NCBI GenBank assembly: GCA_023142995.1
Contig: JAGLIM010000053.1
Location: forward strand, 1-33,723
DNA: 33,723 bases
Source: Minisyncoccota bacterium
GTDB lineage: Bacteria; Patescibacteriota; Minisyncoccia; JAHIHE01; JAGLIN01
Direction of reading: 5' to 3'
Positions 1-9,703 of this stretch are shown here, piece by piece (within the stretch, counting starts at the first letter, position 1; each line of letters starts with the position of its first letter). Both the position numbers and the translations under genes were made by a program. Below the pieces are notes generated by a model. It searched no databases, had not been told where the DNA came from, and saw nothing but the letters and a program-made list of their open reading frames with translations.

Positions 1-21
1 TCCATAAAGTCGAACAATATT

Positions 22-51
22 ATACGCAAGAGGATTAACTTCTTGCGTATT
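22..51. terminator. Hairpin, probable (bidirectional) terminator
   Basis: ATACGCAAGA-N8-TTCTTGCGTAT inverted repeat followed by TTTT, just past the 3' end of the L,D-transpeptidase gene. Confidence 0.5.
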
Positions 52-69
52 TTAAAAATTAGATCATGA

Positions 70-1032
70 TCAATTATGTATGTATATCGGCGTTCCAATT
101 TCTGACCAATCAAAAACATATTCTGCTGGACCAACACCAAGTCTGATACATCCATGAGAAACGCGCATACCCAAATGATCTTCTCCTTCACGATATCCCC
201 ATGGCCAGTATGGAAGTTCGTGAATATAATAAGCACCATAAAAATTCATACTATATGGCATCCACAGACCATAAGTTGAAGACCAATGATTTTCCTCTTT
301 TCTTTTCACAGAAAATGTTCCAAATGGAGTCGGCATATTATGTTTACCACTTGAGATTAAAAATTGGTTGACCTTAACTCCATCATCAAATAGGGTCATC
401 ACCTGATCTGCAATGCTAATATCCATATACTTTCCTTCAGTAAACTTTGGTATTATTTCTATTACCTCTTTAGGCTTAGAAACTTCTGGAACGATATATT
501 TATTTTCTGATAGTTCAAATTCACCATAGTTTCCTTTTATTTCCCTTTGAATCAAACTTATTTTGTTTTCTGAAGGTGTTTTTTTTGTGAAAAATGTCAA
601 TTTTCTATCATTTAACTTCAATCCACTCATTCCTATTATACCGTTTATATCTATTTCATATTTATTTTCATAAAGTAATGGTCCTTTTGGTTTTAGCGTT
701 AATGATCTTTTGTCATCAGAAAGTTCATAATCAAATTCAATATATGGACTGAATATTATATTCTCAGAATTCATAAAAATAATTGGCTGATTCAGATCTA
801 ATCTTATATTTGAATTTATATCTACATCATCATTGCTATTTTCTGAAAACTTTGCATCAACATCATAAATATTCGCATATTCTCTGATACCAATTGGAAT
901 AAAAGCTGACAGAACAATGAAAGTAAGCAAAATAACAACTGTCTTTAACGAGAAATGAAAAAGTTTTAATAACAAAAGATTTTTATTATCAAATGGTATT
1001 ATACTTGTTAGATTTTTATGTTTGCTATTCAT
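70..1032 (-). CDS. L,D-transpeptidase (YkuD domain) with N-terminal TM segment and Ig-like region
   Basis: C-terminal HLGMRVSHGCIRLG matches the YkuD catalytic motif; hydrophobic N-terminal segment. Confidence 0.9.
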   Translation of the reverse strand: MNSKHKNLTSIIPFDNKNLLLLKLFHFSLKTVVILLTFIVLSAFIPIGIREYANIYDVDAKFSENSNDDVDINSNIRLDLNQPIIFMNSENIIFSPYIEFDYELSDDKRSLTLKPKGPLLYENKYEIDINGIIGMSGLKLNDRKLTFFTKKTPSENKISLIQREIKGNYGEFELSENKYIVPEVSKPKEVIEIIPKFTEGKYMDISIADQVMTLFDDGVKVNQFLISSGKHNMPTPFGTFSVKRKEENHWSSTYGLWMPYSMNFYGAYYIHELPYWPWGYREGEDHLGMRVSHGCIRLGVGPAEYVFDWSEIGTPIYIHN

Positions 1033-1118
1033 TAATATTTGAAAAATAAAAAAAAAGGATAAAAATCACCCTTTTACATATCTTATTATAGCATAATAAC
1101 AACTATATAGCAACATCA

Positions 1119-1928
1119 CTATCTCCTGGCAACAACCAGTCCCCAAACATTTTTAGCTTTGGCTTTTTTAAGAGTTTTTGCGCACTCATCTAATGTCAAA
1201 AGAGAAGTACAGACATCATCAATAATTATCATATTCTTACCCTTGATTTTATTCTTATCAAGACACGAAAATGCTCCTTTAATATTTTTTTCTCTCTTAG
1301 AAACAGACTTCAATTTTGATTGAGGTTTTGTGTTTTTATTTCTGATTAAAACACCGCTAGTAATTTTAAGATCAAACTTATCAGAAATATATTCTGAAAG
1401 TAAAAAAGACTGATTAAAGCCTCGCCAATTATATCTTTTCTTATGTAATGGAACTGGGATCAAAACTGTTTCTGCTTTTATATTTTTTTCTTCATCAGTA
1501 TATATCTTTTCTTCATTGCTGTCCTGAGATAATTCCGTCAAAATTATATCCTGAAAGTCACCATATTCTTCTACTTCTAAAATGCTTTTGATCATAACAT
1601 TTGAAAGAGGAAAAGATATATCTCGCACAAAGTTAAATTTAAATTTTCTGATCGCACTGCTTATAATATCATATTTATATTCAGTTGCGACCCAAAGACC
1701 ATCAAGATGAGTTTTCTCTGTACACCTGTGATGCGTCCTGCCACCATCACTGAACTGCTCACATACGGGACAAACCTGTTGCCTTCTTATCTTGATCTCC
1801 TCTAAGCACTGAGGACATATCCATCTTTGAACTGGCTCTAAGTTTTCAAACTCTACATTACAACTGAGACATTTGATCGGAAAAAGAGTATCTAAAATAA
1901 AATTTCTAAGTTGAATATAAAATTTCAT
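1119..1928 (-). CDS. comF: ComF family protein / phosphoribosyltransferase
   Basis: N-terminal CxxC zinc-finger pairs; VPVPLHKKRYNWRGFNQS and MIIIDDVCTSLLT PRTase motifs. Confidence 0.88.
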   Translation of the reverse strand: MKFYIQLRNFILDTLFPIKCLSCNVEFENLEPVQRWICPQCLEEIKIRRQQVCPVCEQFSDGGRTHHRCTEKTHLDGLWVATEYKYDIISSAIRKFKFNFVRDISFPLSNVMIKSILEVEEYGDFQDIILTELSQDSNEEKIYTDEEKNIKAETVLIPVPLHKKRYNWRGFNQSFLLSEYISDKFDLKITSGVLIRNKNTKPQSKLKSVSKREKNIKGAFSCLDKNKIKGKNMIIIDDVCTSLLTLDECAKTLKKAKAKNVWGLVVARR

Positions 1929-1933
1929 AAATT

Positions 1934-4510
1934 TTATTTACCTATCACAATTTTATCTTTTTTGACAGTAACTTTTATACTGTCTCCTTTAACGATCTTT
2001 TCATCAACAATGTCTTCTGAAACCAGATCTTCAACCATCTCTTGTAATTTTCTTCTCACAAGTCTTGCGCCTTCATTCGGATTAAAACTATTATTTGCAA
2101 TAAGATCTACAGCAGCTTTATTTATACTGATCTTTATACCATTACTGTCTAAAAGCCTTTTTCTGAAATCATTAAATTGCAATTTCACAACAAATCTAAT
2201 ATCCCTAAGACTTAAAGGGTCAAAAACAATAATTTTATCAATTCGGTTTATAAATTCAGGATTAAATTCTTCCTGCACTTCTTTGATCACGGATTCTTTA
2301 GTTTGGATATATCTATCTCTGATCTTGTTATGCTTATCATGACCAGTTGGATTCTCTTCTTCTGCAAAACCTAATTTTGCTTCATCTGTAAGCCGATCAG
2401 TACCAATATTAGAAGTCATTATAATTGTAGTATTACTAAAATCAACTTTCCTCCCAGCGGCATCGGTTAGCTCTCCATCTTCAAAGATCTGAAGCATAAT
2501 ATTGAAAACATCACAATGAGCTTTTTCAATTTCATCAAAAAGTATAATTGAATATGGATGCAAACGAACTTGCTCGGTTAATTTTCCTCCTTCTTCATAT
2601 CCGATATAACCAGCTGGGGCACCAACAAGACGAGAAACATTATGCTTCTCCATAAATTCGCTCATATCAACTTTGATCAAAGCATCTTGTCTTTCATACA
2701 TCGTATGTGCCAATTTTTTTACAAGTTCTGTTTTTCCAACACCAGTTGGACCAAGAAAAAGAAACACTCCTAAAGGTCTTTTAGAGTCCGTCAAACCTAA
2801 ACGGCTACGGCGAATAGACTTTGAAACAATTGTAATAGCCTCTTTCTGTCCCACAATATCTTTTTCCAATTTCTTTTCCAAATTCCTAAGTCTTTTTCGT
2901 TCAGTTGAAACGATCTGTTGAACTGGTACACCTGTGATCTTTGTAATGATCTCGGCAACATCATCGCTGCTGACTGGATCTTCTATTTGAATTGCATTTT
3001 CCTTATCTTGTAATTGAAAATATTCTTTTATGGAAATTTCGATTTTTCTTTCTTCTTCTTTAAGTAAAAGAGCTTCATCATATTTTTCAGTTTCAATTGC
3101 TTTTTCTTTTTGAATTTGCAATCCATTTCTTTTTTCTTCAAGTTTCTTGATCTTTTTAAAATAATTTTTTCCAGTATTTTTCCCTCTCACGAAAGAAGCT
3201 GTTTCATCTATAACATCAATTGCTTTGTCTGGAAGAAATCTATCGTTAATAAATCTCACAGATAGATCAACAGCAGCATTAATAGCTTCATCAGATATTT
3301 TTAGATTATGATGATTTTCATAAACCTTTTTCAATCCTAAAAGCATTTTTTTCGTATCTTTAACAGTCGGCTCTTCAACTAGGATCATTTGAAATCTTCT
3401 TTCCAATGCCGCATCTTTTTTGAATTGTTTTCGATATTCATCAAGAGTTGTCGCCCCAATACAAGAAAGACTTCCTCTGGAAAGCGCTGGCTTGAGAATG
3501 TTCGCTGCATCAAGAGAGCCATTTGATCCTGCGCTTCCAGCGCCAATAATGGTGTGGATCTCATCAATGAACAAAATAACATTAGGATCTTCCTGCGCTT
3601 CGCTGATCACATCTTTTAATCTTGCTTCAAACTCTCCGCGAAAAACAGCTCCAGCGATCAAAAGACCAAGATCAAGAGAATATATTCTTTTGCTCAAAAT
3701 GTTTACTGGAACTTCACCCTTATAAATTCTTTGAGCAAGACCTTGAACGATCGCAGTTTTTCCAACTCCTGGCTCACCAACTAAAATTGGATTATTCTTT
3801 GATTTACGAGATAGAATATTCACAAGAGATTCAATCTCTTTTTCCCTTCCAATCACAGGATCAATAGTTCCTTCTTCAAATTCACGCAACAGATCTACAC
3901 AAAAATATTCCAAAACAGATTGCTTCTGATTTGCAGTAGCAGTTGGATTAGGCATTTCAACCATCATACCACTATTTTGACCTGGGTTCATTGGATTCAT
4001 TGAAGGATTTAATAATTGTGCTTTCGGATTTGATTCAAGAAAATCAACAATATCTGAAAATCTCGAAGATCCTTCCATTATTGCACCCAATTTTTCTTTA
4101 AGTTCATCTGTATTGATTCCAATTGAAGAGAATATCTTTTTTATTTTTTTATCATCATTAAGCAAAATAGCATATAATAAATGCTCTGTTCCAATATATG
4201 AATGCTTATATCTTCCAGCAATTAAAACTGACTTTTTAAAAACATTTTTCAGTTCTTCGGATAGATTTGACTTCCATTTCTTCACCTTTGATGCCTTATC
4301 TATGATCGTATGCAAGTTCTTTAGATCGGGTTTTCCCACTCCGAGTATATTTGAACCAATACTTCCTTTTTGAGACAAAATTCCCAAAATCACATGTTCA
4401 ATATCAATTGATTCATGCTTAAGTTCTTTTGAAATATTTTCAGCATTATTAATCACACCTTTCAGATGCGAAGTAAATTTATTTTGTATTTTTTCAGGAA
4501 ATATATTCAT
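1934..4510 (-). CDS. clpC: ATP-dependent Clp protease ATP-binding subunit (ClpC-type)
   Basis: Two AAA+ modules ([18 protein letters not shown]), Clp N-domain, UVR-like middle segment. Confidence 0.93.
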   Translation of the reverse strand: MNIFPEKIQNKFTSHLKGVINNAENISKELKHESIDIEHVILGILSQKGSIGSNILGVGKPDLKNLHTIIDKASKVKKWKSNLSEELKNVFKKSVLIAGRYKHSYIGTEHLLYAILLNDDKKIKKIFSSIGINTDELKEKLGAIMEGSSRFSDIVDFLESNPKAQLLNPSMNPMNPGQNSGMMVEMPNPTATANQKQSVLEYFCVDLLREFEEGTIDPVIGREKEIESLVNILSRKSKNNPILVGEPGVGKTAIVQGLAQRIYKGEVPVNILSKRIYSLDLGLLIAGAVFRGEFEARLKDVISEAQEDPNVILFIDEIHTIIGAGSAGSNGSLDAANILKPALSRGSLSCIGATTLDEYRKQFKKDAALERRFQMILVEEPTVKDTKKMLLGLKKVYENHHNLKISDEAINAAVDLSVRFINDRFLPDKAIDVIDETASFVRGKNTGKNYFKKIKKLEEKRNGLQIQKEKAIETEKYDEALLLKEEERKIEISIKEYFQLQDKENAIQIEDPVSSDDVAEIITKITGVPVQQIVSTERKRLRNLEKKLEKDIVGQKEAITIVSKSIRRSRLGLTDSKRPLGVFLFLGPTGVGKTELVKKLAHTMYERQDALIKVDMSEFMEKHNVSRLVGAPAGYIGYEEGGKLTEQVRLHPYSIILFDEIEKAHCDVFNIMLQIFEDGELTDAAGRKVDFSNTTIIMTSNIGTDRLTDEAKLGFAEEENPTGHDKHNKIRDRYIQTKESVIKEVQEEFNPEFINRIDKIIVFDPLSLRDIRFVVKLQFNDFRKRLLDSNGIKISINKAAVDLIANNSFNPNEGARLVRRKLQEMVEDLVSEDIVDEKIVKGDSIKVTVKKDKIVIGK

Positions 4511-4513
4511 ATG

Positions 4514-4637
4514 AGTTAGAAAGTTAGAAAGTTAGAAAGTTAGAAAGTTAGAAAGTTAGAAAGTTAGAAAGTTAGAAAGTTAGAAAGTTAGAAAGTTAGA
4601 AAGTTAGAAAGTTAGAAAGTTAGAAAGTTAGAAAGTT
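4514..4637. repeat. 8-bp tandem repeat (GTTAGAAA)x~15
   Basis: Perfect octamer tract abutting the clpC start codon. Confidence 0.98.
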
Positions 4638-4659
4638 CCATCAACAACTGGTAATAACT

Positions 4660-4687
4660 ATTATATATATTTAAGCAATTATTACAA
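4660..4687 (-). promoter_or_regulatory. Putative clpC promoter (TTGTAA-N16-TATAAT)
   Basis: Minus strand -35 at 4682-4687 and -10 at 4660-4665; places the octamer tract in the 5'UTR. Confidence 0.45.
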
Positions 4688-4690
4688 GTC

Positions 4691-4719
4691 TTGACAAGTT
4701 TGTTATTTAGATGTATACT
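4691..4719 (+). promoter_or_regulatory. Sigma70-type promoter TTGACA-N17-TATACT
   Basis: Near-consensus hexamers upstream of the 4841 ORF. Confidence 0.65.
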
Positions 4720-4840
4720 ATCAAGTTATTATTTTATCTTTTCTAAAGTTCAAATTTCAACTTGTAAACACATATTATAGCTTGAAACCTGAATTCTAGG
4801 AAAATTCAAAGTAATTCAATCACTGGGAGGTGAAATACAG

Positions 4841-4966
4841 ATGATGAGAAGAAGATTAGTTGGAGATTTGCCAAAAGATGACGAAACTCCAAAGTTCGTT
4901 GAGGCAATAGCAAGAATAAACCATGCCTCAATAGTAGGTGCGTCAGAAATATTCAACGCGCCTTAA
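4841..4966 (+). CDS. Small hypothetical protein (41 aa)
   Basis: ATG with GGGAGGTG Shine-Dalgarno; MMRRRLVGDLPKDDETPKFVEAIARINHASIVGASEIFNAP*; below the ORF-track length cut-off. Confidence 0.55.
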   Translation: MMRRRLVGDLPKDDETPKFVEAIARINHASIVGASEIFNAP

Positions 4967-5001
4967 ATGTGATAATCAAACAAAAAAAAGAGGTAATCAA
5001 A

Positions 5002-5430
5002 ATGAAAAATATAGTGAAAATTAAAGCTCGTTTTTCGAAAAAGGACTTAAGAGTCGTTATTAAAGATGACGATCCTGAAGATGAAGTTGGTCCTGAAGAT
5101 GAAGCTGAAGTTGAAGCTGAAGTTGAAGCTATAGTTGAAGTTGAAGTTGAAGTTGAAGTTGAAAAAGCTTCTAATGACAACGACTGGAAAATAGTAGTTG
5201 AACCATCTAAAACTACTATCAAGATCTTACGACCTACTCCAGCTGGAGCGAGATTGATGGCTAATGAATTAAATAAATTGCCAGAAATCAAGGGGGTAAG
5301 TCAGTGGAGCATGAACCAGAAAGGAAGTGAGATTTCCATTTTGGGATCAATTAAAGAAGAAAATATAAAGATATTTATTGAACCATTAGCTGTAGAGATA
5401 ATCGTTCAACATTGCGGAGATAAGGAATGA
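5002..5430 (+). CDS. Hypothetical protein with acidic (VE)n/(EVEA)n low-complexity segment
   Basis: ATG at 5002 preceded by AGAGGT; 35 nt after the 4841 ORF. Confidence 0.7.
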   Translation: MKNIVKIKARFSKKDLRVVIKDDDPEDEVGPEDEAEVEAEVEAIVEVEVEVEVEKASNDNDWKIVVEPSKTTIKILRPTPAGARLMANELNKLPEIKGVSQWSMNQKGSEISILGSIKEENIKIFIEPLAVEIIVQHCGDKE

Positions 5431-5453
5431 ACCCTATCTCCCTTATTTTTTTG
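5416..5453 (+). terminator. Rho-independent terminator overlapping the stop codon
   Basis: GGAGATAAGG...CCCTATCTCC followed by TTATTTTTTT. Confidence 0.75.
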
Positions 5454-5720
5454 TCTAAATTATAATATCCTCTGCGGGAACTGGTTTTTAACCAGTTTCA
5501 AAATGTTTACCACTTACACAAAATACTGTTCGACCTTGCTCTGAACTCCGCGCAAATAACTTCTCCATAAAGTCGAAGAATATTAGAGTTTCATTAAATA
5601 ACAATATTGTTCGACTTTATGGAGAACTCCGCACGAATAACTTCTCCATAAAGTCGAAGAATATTAGAAATATTGCTGTAAGATAAATATTGTTCGACTT
5701 TATGGAGAACTATAGCGCAT
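5453..5720. repeat. Direct-repeat block copy 1 (3' flank), containing hairpin units
   Basis: tataatatcctctgcgggaactggtttttaaccagtttcaaaatgtttaccac... is nearly repeated at 6996-7165. Confidence 0.9.
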
Positions 5721-5742
5721 TTTATTTCAGAGCAAGGTCGAA
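5529..5742. repeat. Nested inverted-repeat element (MITE/REP-like)
   Basis: 17-bp outer inverted repeats TTCGACCTTGCTCTGAA (5529-5545) / TTCAGAGCAAGGTCGAA (5726-5742) around two TTCTCCATAAAGTCGAAGAATATT...AATATTGTTCGACTTTATGGAGAA hairpins. Confidence 0.85.
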
Positions 5743-5830
5743 AAATATTGTAGATTATGGAGAACTCTATTGTGTAACTTCTTAATACACTATACTTGTC
5801 TGTCTAAAACTGACAAAACTAATCCAACTC

Positions 5831-5859
5831 TTGACAAATCTTTGATTTTAATATATAAT
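5831..5859 (+). promoter_or_regulatory. Consensus promoter TTGACA-N17-TATAAT
   Basis: Exact consensus hexamers and 17-bp spacing. Confidence 0.8.
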
Positions 5860-5885
5860 GATTTGTTGTTCTTTAGAATGAGATA

Positions 5886-5996
5886 ATTTCCTACAAGGAC
5901 ATTTGTATAAATTATATAATTTATATAGACGTCCTTGATAGGAAATCAGTATAAAAAACTTCTAAAACACATTATGTGTTTTAAAAAAGAAGTTTT
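5886..5996 (+). promoter_or_regulatory. Structured 5' leader: two consecutive hairpins
   Basis: ATTTCCTACAAGGAC...GTCCTTGATAGGAAAT and AAAACTTCTAAAACACA-TTA-TGTGTTTT...AGAAGTTTT; SD AAGGAG abuts the second hairpin. Confidence 0.7.
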
Positions 5997-6013
5997 AAGG
6001 AGTGTTGAAGACA

Positions 6014-6937
6014 ATGAATGGAAACGGACAAATAGTAATTCCAGAAACAGATATTCTGGAACTAGTAGAATCGCTTATGAACAAGCAAGATTTGCCAACA
6101 AATCAGACAATGACAAGTCTTGGAGATGGGAAACCTCTCCTAATGGGATGTATCCCGTCAAAGAGAAAAGCCAAATGGGCTCTTAAGCACAATGGAACAA
6201 CGCTTTTAAAAACCCCTCAGCAAGTAGTTGAGGAATTCAGAAAAAAGCTCAAGGAGATGAAGTCTCCTGGTATTACCATCGTTGGTAAAAATGGGGAAGT
6301 GGAACAGAAGGTAGAACAGAGAAAGGTTTTTCCCGAAAAGAGACATCCTGTTCTGAAAGCTCCAGAGCACAAGAGCTCCAGGCCTCCGATGGTTTGGACA
6401 AAACCAGAAGGAGATCAGAGCGGCTTGATGTGGGTAGTCTTCAAAAGGAAAATCCTCTCAAATAGAGAAGAGATTATTTCTGCCGAAGCAAGATGCAACG
6501 GCAAAAAAGTATGGGTAAAACCAAAGGTTCCTCTGGAAAAAGAGGGTTTGGGATACCTAAGACCTATTCGGATTCCCTGGTGGGAAATCGCTGAATTCGA
6601 CAATGTCTTTATTGTCGAATTACCAGACTTCTCTGAAAAGAGAGTTCAGATGGGAGATAAGAAGGTTATAGTGATCGAATCTTCGGTCTACTTCAGTCAA
6701 GATATTCTCCAGAAGAAAGGACCCTTTGCTGTATTGTTTAAAGAAGACCTTGTCCTTATTCATATCGACAAGAGACTCAAAGAAGTCTACCATGCTCTGA
6801 ACACAAAACAGAAAGAAGAGAATGGGGTTGGCGACCAATGGACCATTCTCAGAAATGGACTGTTAAGAAGCCCGGAGAAAAGTCGGATTTCCGACGAAAC
6901 TGTTCTCGAAGTACTAAAAACAGTACTGGAGAAATGA
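6014..6937 (+). CDS. Hypothetical protein, no recognised family (about 307 aa)
   Basis: Long ORF with promoter, AAGGAG SD about 11 nt upstream, and its own terminator. Confidence 0.75.
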   Translation: MNGNGQIVIPETDILELVESLMNKQDLPTNQTMTSLGDGKPLLMGCIPSKRKAKWALKHNGTTLLKTPQQVVEEFRKKLKEMKSPGITIVGKNGEVEQKVEQRKVFPEKRHPVLKAPEHKSSRPPMVWTKPEGDQSGLMWVVFKRKILSNREEIISAEARCNGKKVWVKPKVPLEKEGLGYLRPIRIPWWEIAEFDNVFIVELPDFSEKRVQMGDKKVIVIESSVYFSQDILQKKGPFAVLFKEDLVLIHIDKRLKEVYHALNTKQKEENGVGDQWTILRNGLLRSPEKSRISDETVLEVLKTVLEK

Positions 6938-6951
6938 AAATAAATAAGTGA

Positions 6952-6988
6952 AGAGGACTTTGATTTGCAAAGCCCTCCTATTTTTTTA
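6952..6988 (+). terminator. Rho-independent terminator
   Basis: GAGGACTTTG-ATTTG-CAAAGCCCTC then TATTTTTTT. Confidence 0.75.
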
Positions 6989-6995
6989 CTCTTAG

Positions 6996-7165
6996 TTATA
7001 ATATCCTTTACGGGAACTGGTTTTTAACCAGTTTCAAAATGTTTACCACCTACACAAAATACTGTTCGACCTTGTGGAGAACTCCGCACAAATAGCTTCT
7101 CCATAAAGTCGAAGAATATTAGAAATATTGCTGTAAGATAAATATTGTTCGACCTTGTAAAAAAC
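6996..7165. repeat. Direct-repeat block copy 2 (one hairpin unit)
   Basis: Near-identical to block 1 minus one ~80-bp hairpin unit. Confidence 0.9.
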
Positions 7166-7201
7166 CATGCGCTTTATAATAATATCATACCTAAATATAC
7201 C

Positions 7202-7302
7202 CAGAGGCTTAACCTCTCCACGCTTAATTATATATTACAATTTATTGTTATATATCAAAGAAAACTTTAATTAAAAGATGGATGTGAAGAGGTTAAGCCT
7301 CT
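7202..7302. repeat. Long inverted repeat
   Basis: agaggcttaacctctccac ... gtgaagaggttaagcctct separated by ~65 bp with an inner AT-rich dyad. Confidence 0.6.
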
Positions 7303-7371
7303 TATCTGCTTTAAAATACGTATAATTCAAAAAACTAGCAAAAAACAATATTATTTGCTAGAATAAGACTA

Positions 7372-7836
7372 ATGGAAAGAAAAAATGAAGCTCTTAAATT
7401 TGCAATGAAACTTCTTGGCCTGAGAAAAAGGTCTGTCTTTGAGATTGAAAACAGATTACAAAAAAAAGGATACCAAAGAGATATTATAGAAGAGGTTCTT
7501 GAAGATCTAGACAGATATAAATATACAAATGATGAAGATTTTGCCGAAAGCTATATTAATGACAGAATGAACTTTAGACCATGTGGAAGATTTCTAATAA
7601 AAAAAGAGTTAAAAGAAAAAGGCGTTGCTGAAAATATAATTGAAAGAAAAACCACGGAGTTAATAAGCGAAGAAAAAGAAATCTCTTCAGCGCAAAAGTT
7701 AGCACAAAAAAAAATGAAAACGACAAGAGATAAAACTGATAAAAACAAGGCTACTCAAAAAGTAAGATCATACTTACAAACAAAAGGTTATTCCTTTGAT
7801 ATCATCAGCCAAGCAGTAGAAAATGAAATAGAATAA
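7372..7836 (+). CDS. recX: Regulatory protein RecX
   Basis: ALKFAMKLLGLRKRSVFEIENRLQKKGY..., RecX-like helical repeats. Confidence 0.8.
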   Translation: MERKNEALKFAMKLLGLRKRSVFEIENRLQKKGYQRDIIEEVLEDLDRYKYTNDEDFAESYINDRMNFRPCGRFLIKKELKEKGVAENIIERKTTELISEEKEISSAQKLAQKKMKTTRDKTDKNKATQKVRSYLQTKGYSFDIISQAVENEIE

Positions 7837-7847
7837 ATATAAATGAG

Positions 7848-9569
7848 TTGAAAAAAACTATGAAAAAGAAAAAGAAGAATAAAACAAACAGAAAGACCTT
7901 AATCGTTATCATCTTGATGCTAATGTTTTTTATAGGAATAATTTCTTTTACCAATTATAATTATTCTGATAAGATCCTTCCTAATATATTTATCAGCGGA
8001 GAAAGTTATTCAAACCTCACCAAAGAAGAAGCACTAAATAAACTCAACGATAGAACAAAAGATATTCGCGAGAATGGTCTGACTTTTTTATATTACAGCA
8101 AAACATATAACATTCCACTTTCAGAATTAGGAATTATACTTAATACTGAAACTATCATAGAACGAGCATATAATTATGGCCATAAAGAAGATATCATTGA
8201 GAATATAAAGGACCATTTCAAACTTCAGACAGAAAGTATTCATTTTCGAATAGCAGTAAAGATTGATGAAAAAATAATGGATGATTATATTTTGCATAAT
8301 CTCTCACATATTGAAGATCCACCAAAAGACTTTCGTTATATATACGAAGATGACAACTTTATTCCGAAAGAAGCAAAATCAGGAATTGTTATAGATAGAT
8401 CAGAATTGAAAACAAATATTTCAAATAATATAACCAACTTTCAAAATGACATAATAAAGCTGAGCTTGGTCGAAAGAAAACCAAGCATTACCAGCGATCA
8501 TAATGATAATGCTCTCCTACAGGCAAATAATTTGATAAAAAATAAGATCATCTTAAAATATAATTCGGAGCAATGGGAAGTTCAACAAGCAGATTTTGCC
8601 CTCTGGATCGATTTTGGTCTAGTAGAAAATAACGATCTAGAAGTTAAAGCAGATCACTTAACTATAGAAGACTACTTGCTAACTATTATTCCTCAAATAA
8701 ACCGCGAACCTATTAATGCTCAACTTGATTTTGAAGATGAAAGAATTGAAATGTTCTCATTGAGCCAAGAAGGAATTGCTCTGCAAGTTGAAAAAAGTAG
8801 AGAAGAAATTGATAGAGCTATTTTCAAGAAAGAAAATTATTCTGATAATCCAGAAAAAGAAATTACAATTGAGATTGAGATGATCACTGAAAAAGTTCAA
8901 CCTGAAATTACAACAGAAAGTATTGATAATATGGGAATAACCTCTCTTCTTGCAACAGGAGAATCAAATTTCTATGGCTCAACAAGAAATAGGAAACACA
9001 ATATTGCAGTTGGCGCTGGAAAGTTTCAAGGCATTCTTATCGGACCAGGAGATTTGTTTTCATTTAACAAAGTATTGGGAAATGTTGGACCGAGAGAAGG
9101 ATATCTTCCAGAGCTAGTAATCAAAAAAGGAGAAACAGTTCCAGAATATGGCGGAGGTTTATGTCAGGTTTCAACAACCACATTTCGAGGAGCTGTCCTT
9201 GCAGGACTTGAGGTCACTGAAAGAAAAAATCACGCATATGCTGTGAAATATTATGCTCCTCAGGGAACAGACGCAACGATCTATCCACCACATCCAGACC
9301 TTCAGTTCAAAAATAATACTCCAGCATATATTCTCATTCAAACAAAAATTGAAGGAAATAAACTCTATTTTGATTTTTATGGATCAGACGATGGCAGAAA
9401 TGTTCAGATGAAAGGACCTGTGACCTATAACTGGGAAGAAGATGGTTCAATGAAATCTGTCTGGACCCAACAGGTCTTTGATAAAAATGAGGAACTTCTG
9501 TTTGAAAAGAAATTCTATAGCACTTACAGATCTCCAAAACTATACCCACAGAAGAATCCTTTAGAGTAG
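7848..9569 (+). CDS. VanW family protein with N-terminal TM and YoaR-like domains
   Basis: GDLFSFNKVLGNVGPREGYLPE..., EYGGGLCQVSTTTFRGAVLAGLEVTERKNHAY VanW signature. Confidence 0.88.
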   Translation: MKKTMKKKKKNKTNRKTLIVIILMLMFFIGIISFTNYNYSDKILPNIFISGESYSNLTKEEALNKLNDRTKDIRENGLTFLYYSKTYNIPLSELGIILNTETIIERAYNYGHKEDIIENIKDHFKLQTESIHFRIAVKIDEKIMDDYILHNLSHIEDPPKDFRYIYEDDNFIPKEAKSGIVIDRSELKTNISNNITNFQNDIIKLSLVERKPSITSDHNDNALLQANNLIKNKIILKYNSEQWEVQQADFALWIDFGLVENNDLEVKADHLTIEDYLLTIIPQINREPINAQLDFEDERIEMFSLSQEGIALQVEKSREEIDRAIFKKENYSDNPEKEITIEIEMITEKVQPEITTESIDNMGITSLLATGESNFYGSTRNRKHNIAVGAGKFQGILIGPGDLFSFNKVLGNVGPREGYLPELVIKKGETVPEYGGGLCQVSTTTFRGAVLAGLEVTERKNHAYAVKYYAPQGTDATIYPPHPDLQFKNNTPAYILIQTKIEGNKLYFDFYGSDDGRNVQMKGPVTYNWEEDGSMKSVWTQQVFDKNEELLFEKKFYSTYRSPKLYPQKNPLE

Positions 9570-9703
9570 AATTAGAAAGTTAGGAGTTAAGGATAATTGT
9601 TGGTTCAGTGTCTCTGACCTGAACCGTTTATTTCTTTAAACATTGAGGTTTCGACCTCACAAACTATATAAATATAAACATTAAAATTTCTATATTTAAA
9701 ACT

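Noticed and set aside
1911-4373. Plus-strand and short ORFs inside clpC (1911..2342, 2673..2921, 3385..3582, 3420..3725, 3622..3867, 4113..4373)
   Set aside because: Overlap a clearly conserved ClpC; no RBS or recognisable protein.
4514-4637. CRISPR array
   Set aside because: Contiguous 8-bp tandem units with no spacers and no cas genes in the window.
4841-4966. Toxin-antitoxin pair with the 5002 ORF
   Set aside because: Two adjacent small ORFs, but no recognisable toxin or antitoxin motif.
4953-5291. Antisense ORF rich in Ser/Thr repeats
   Set aside because: Complement of the acidic repeat in the better-supported 5002 gene.
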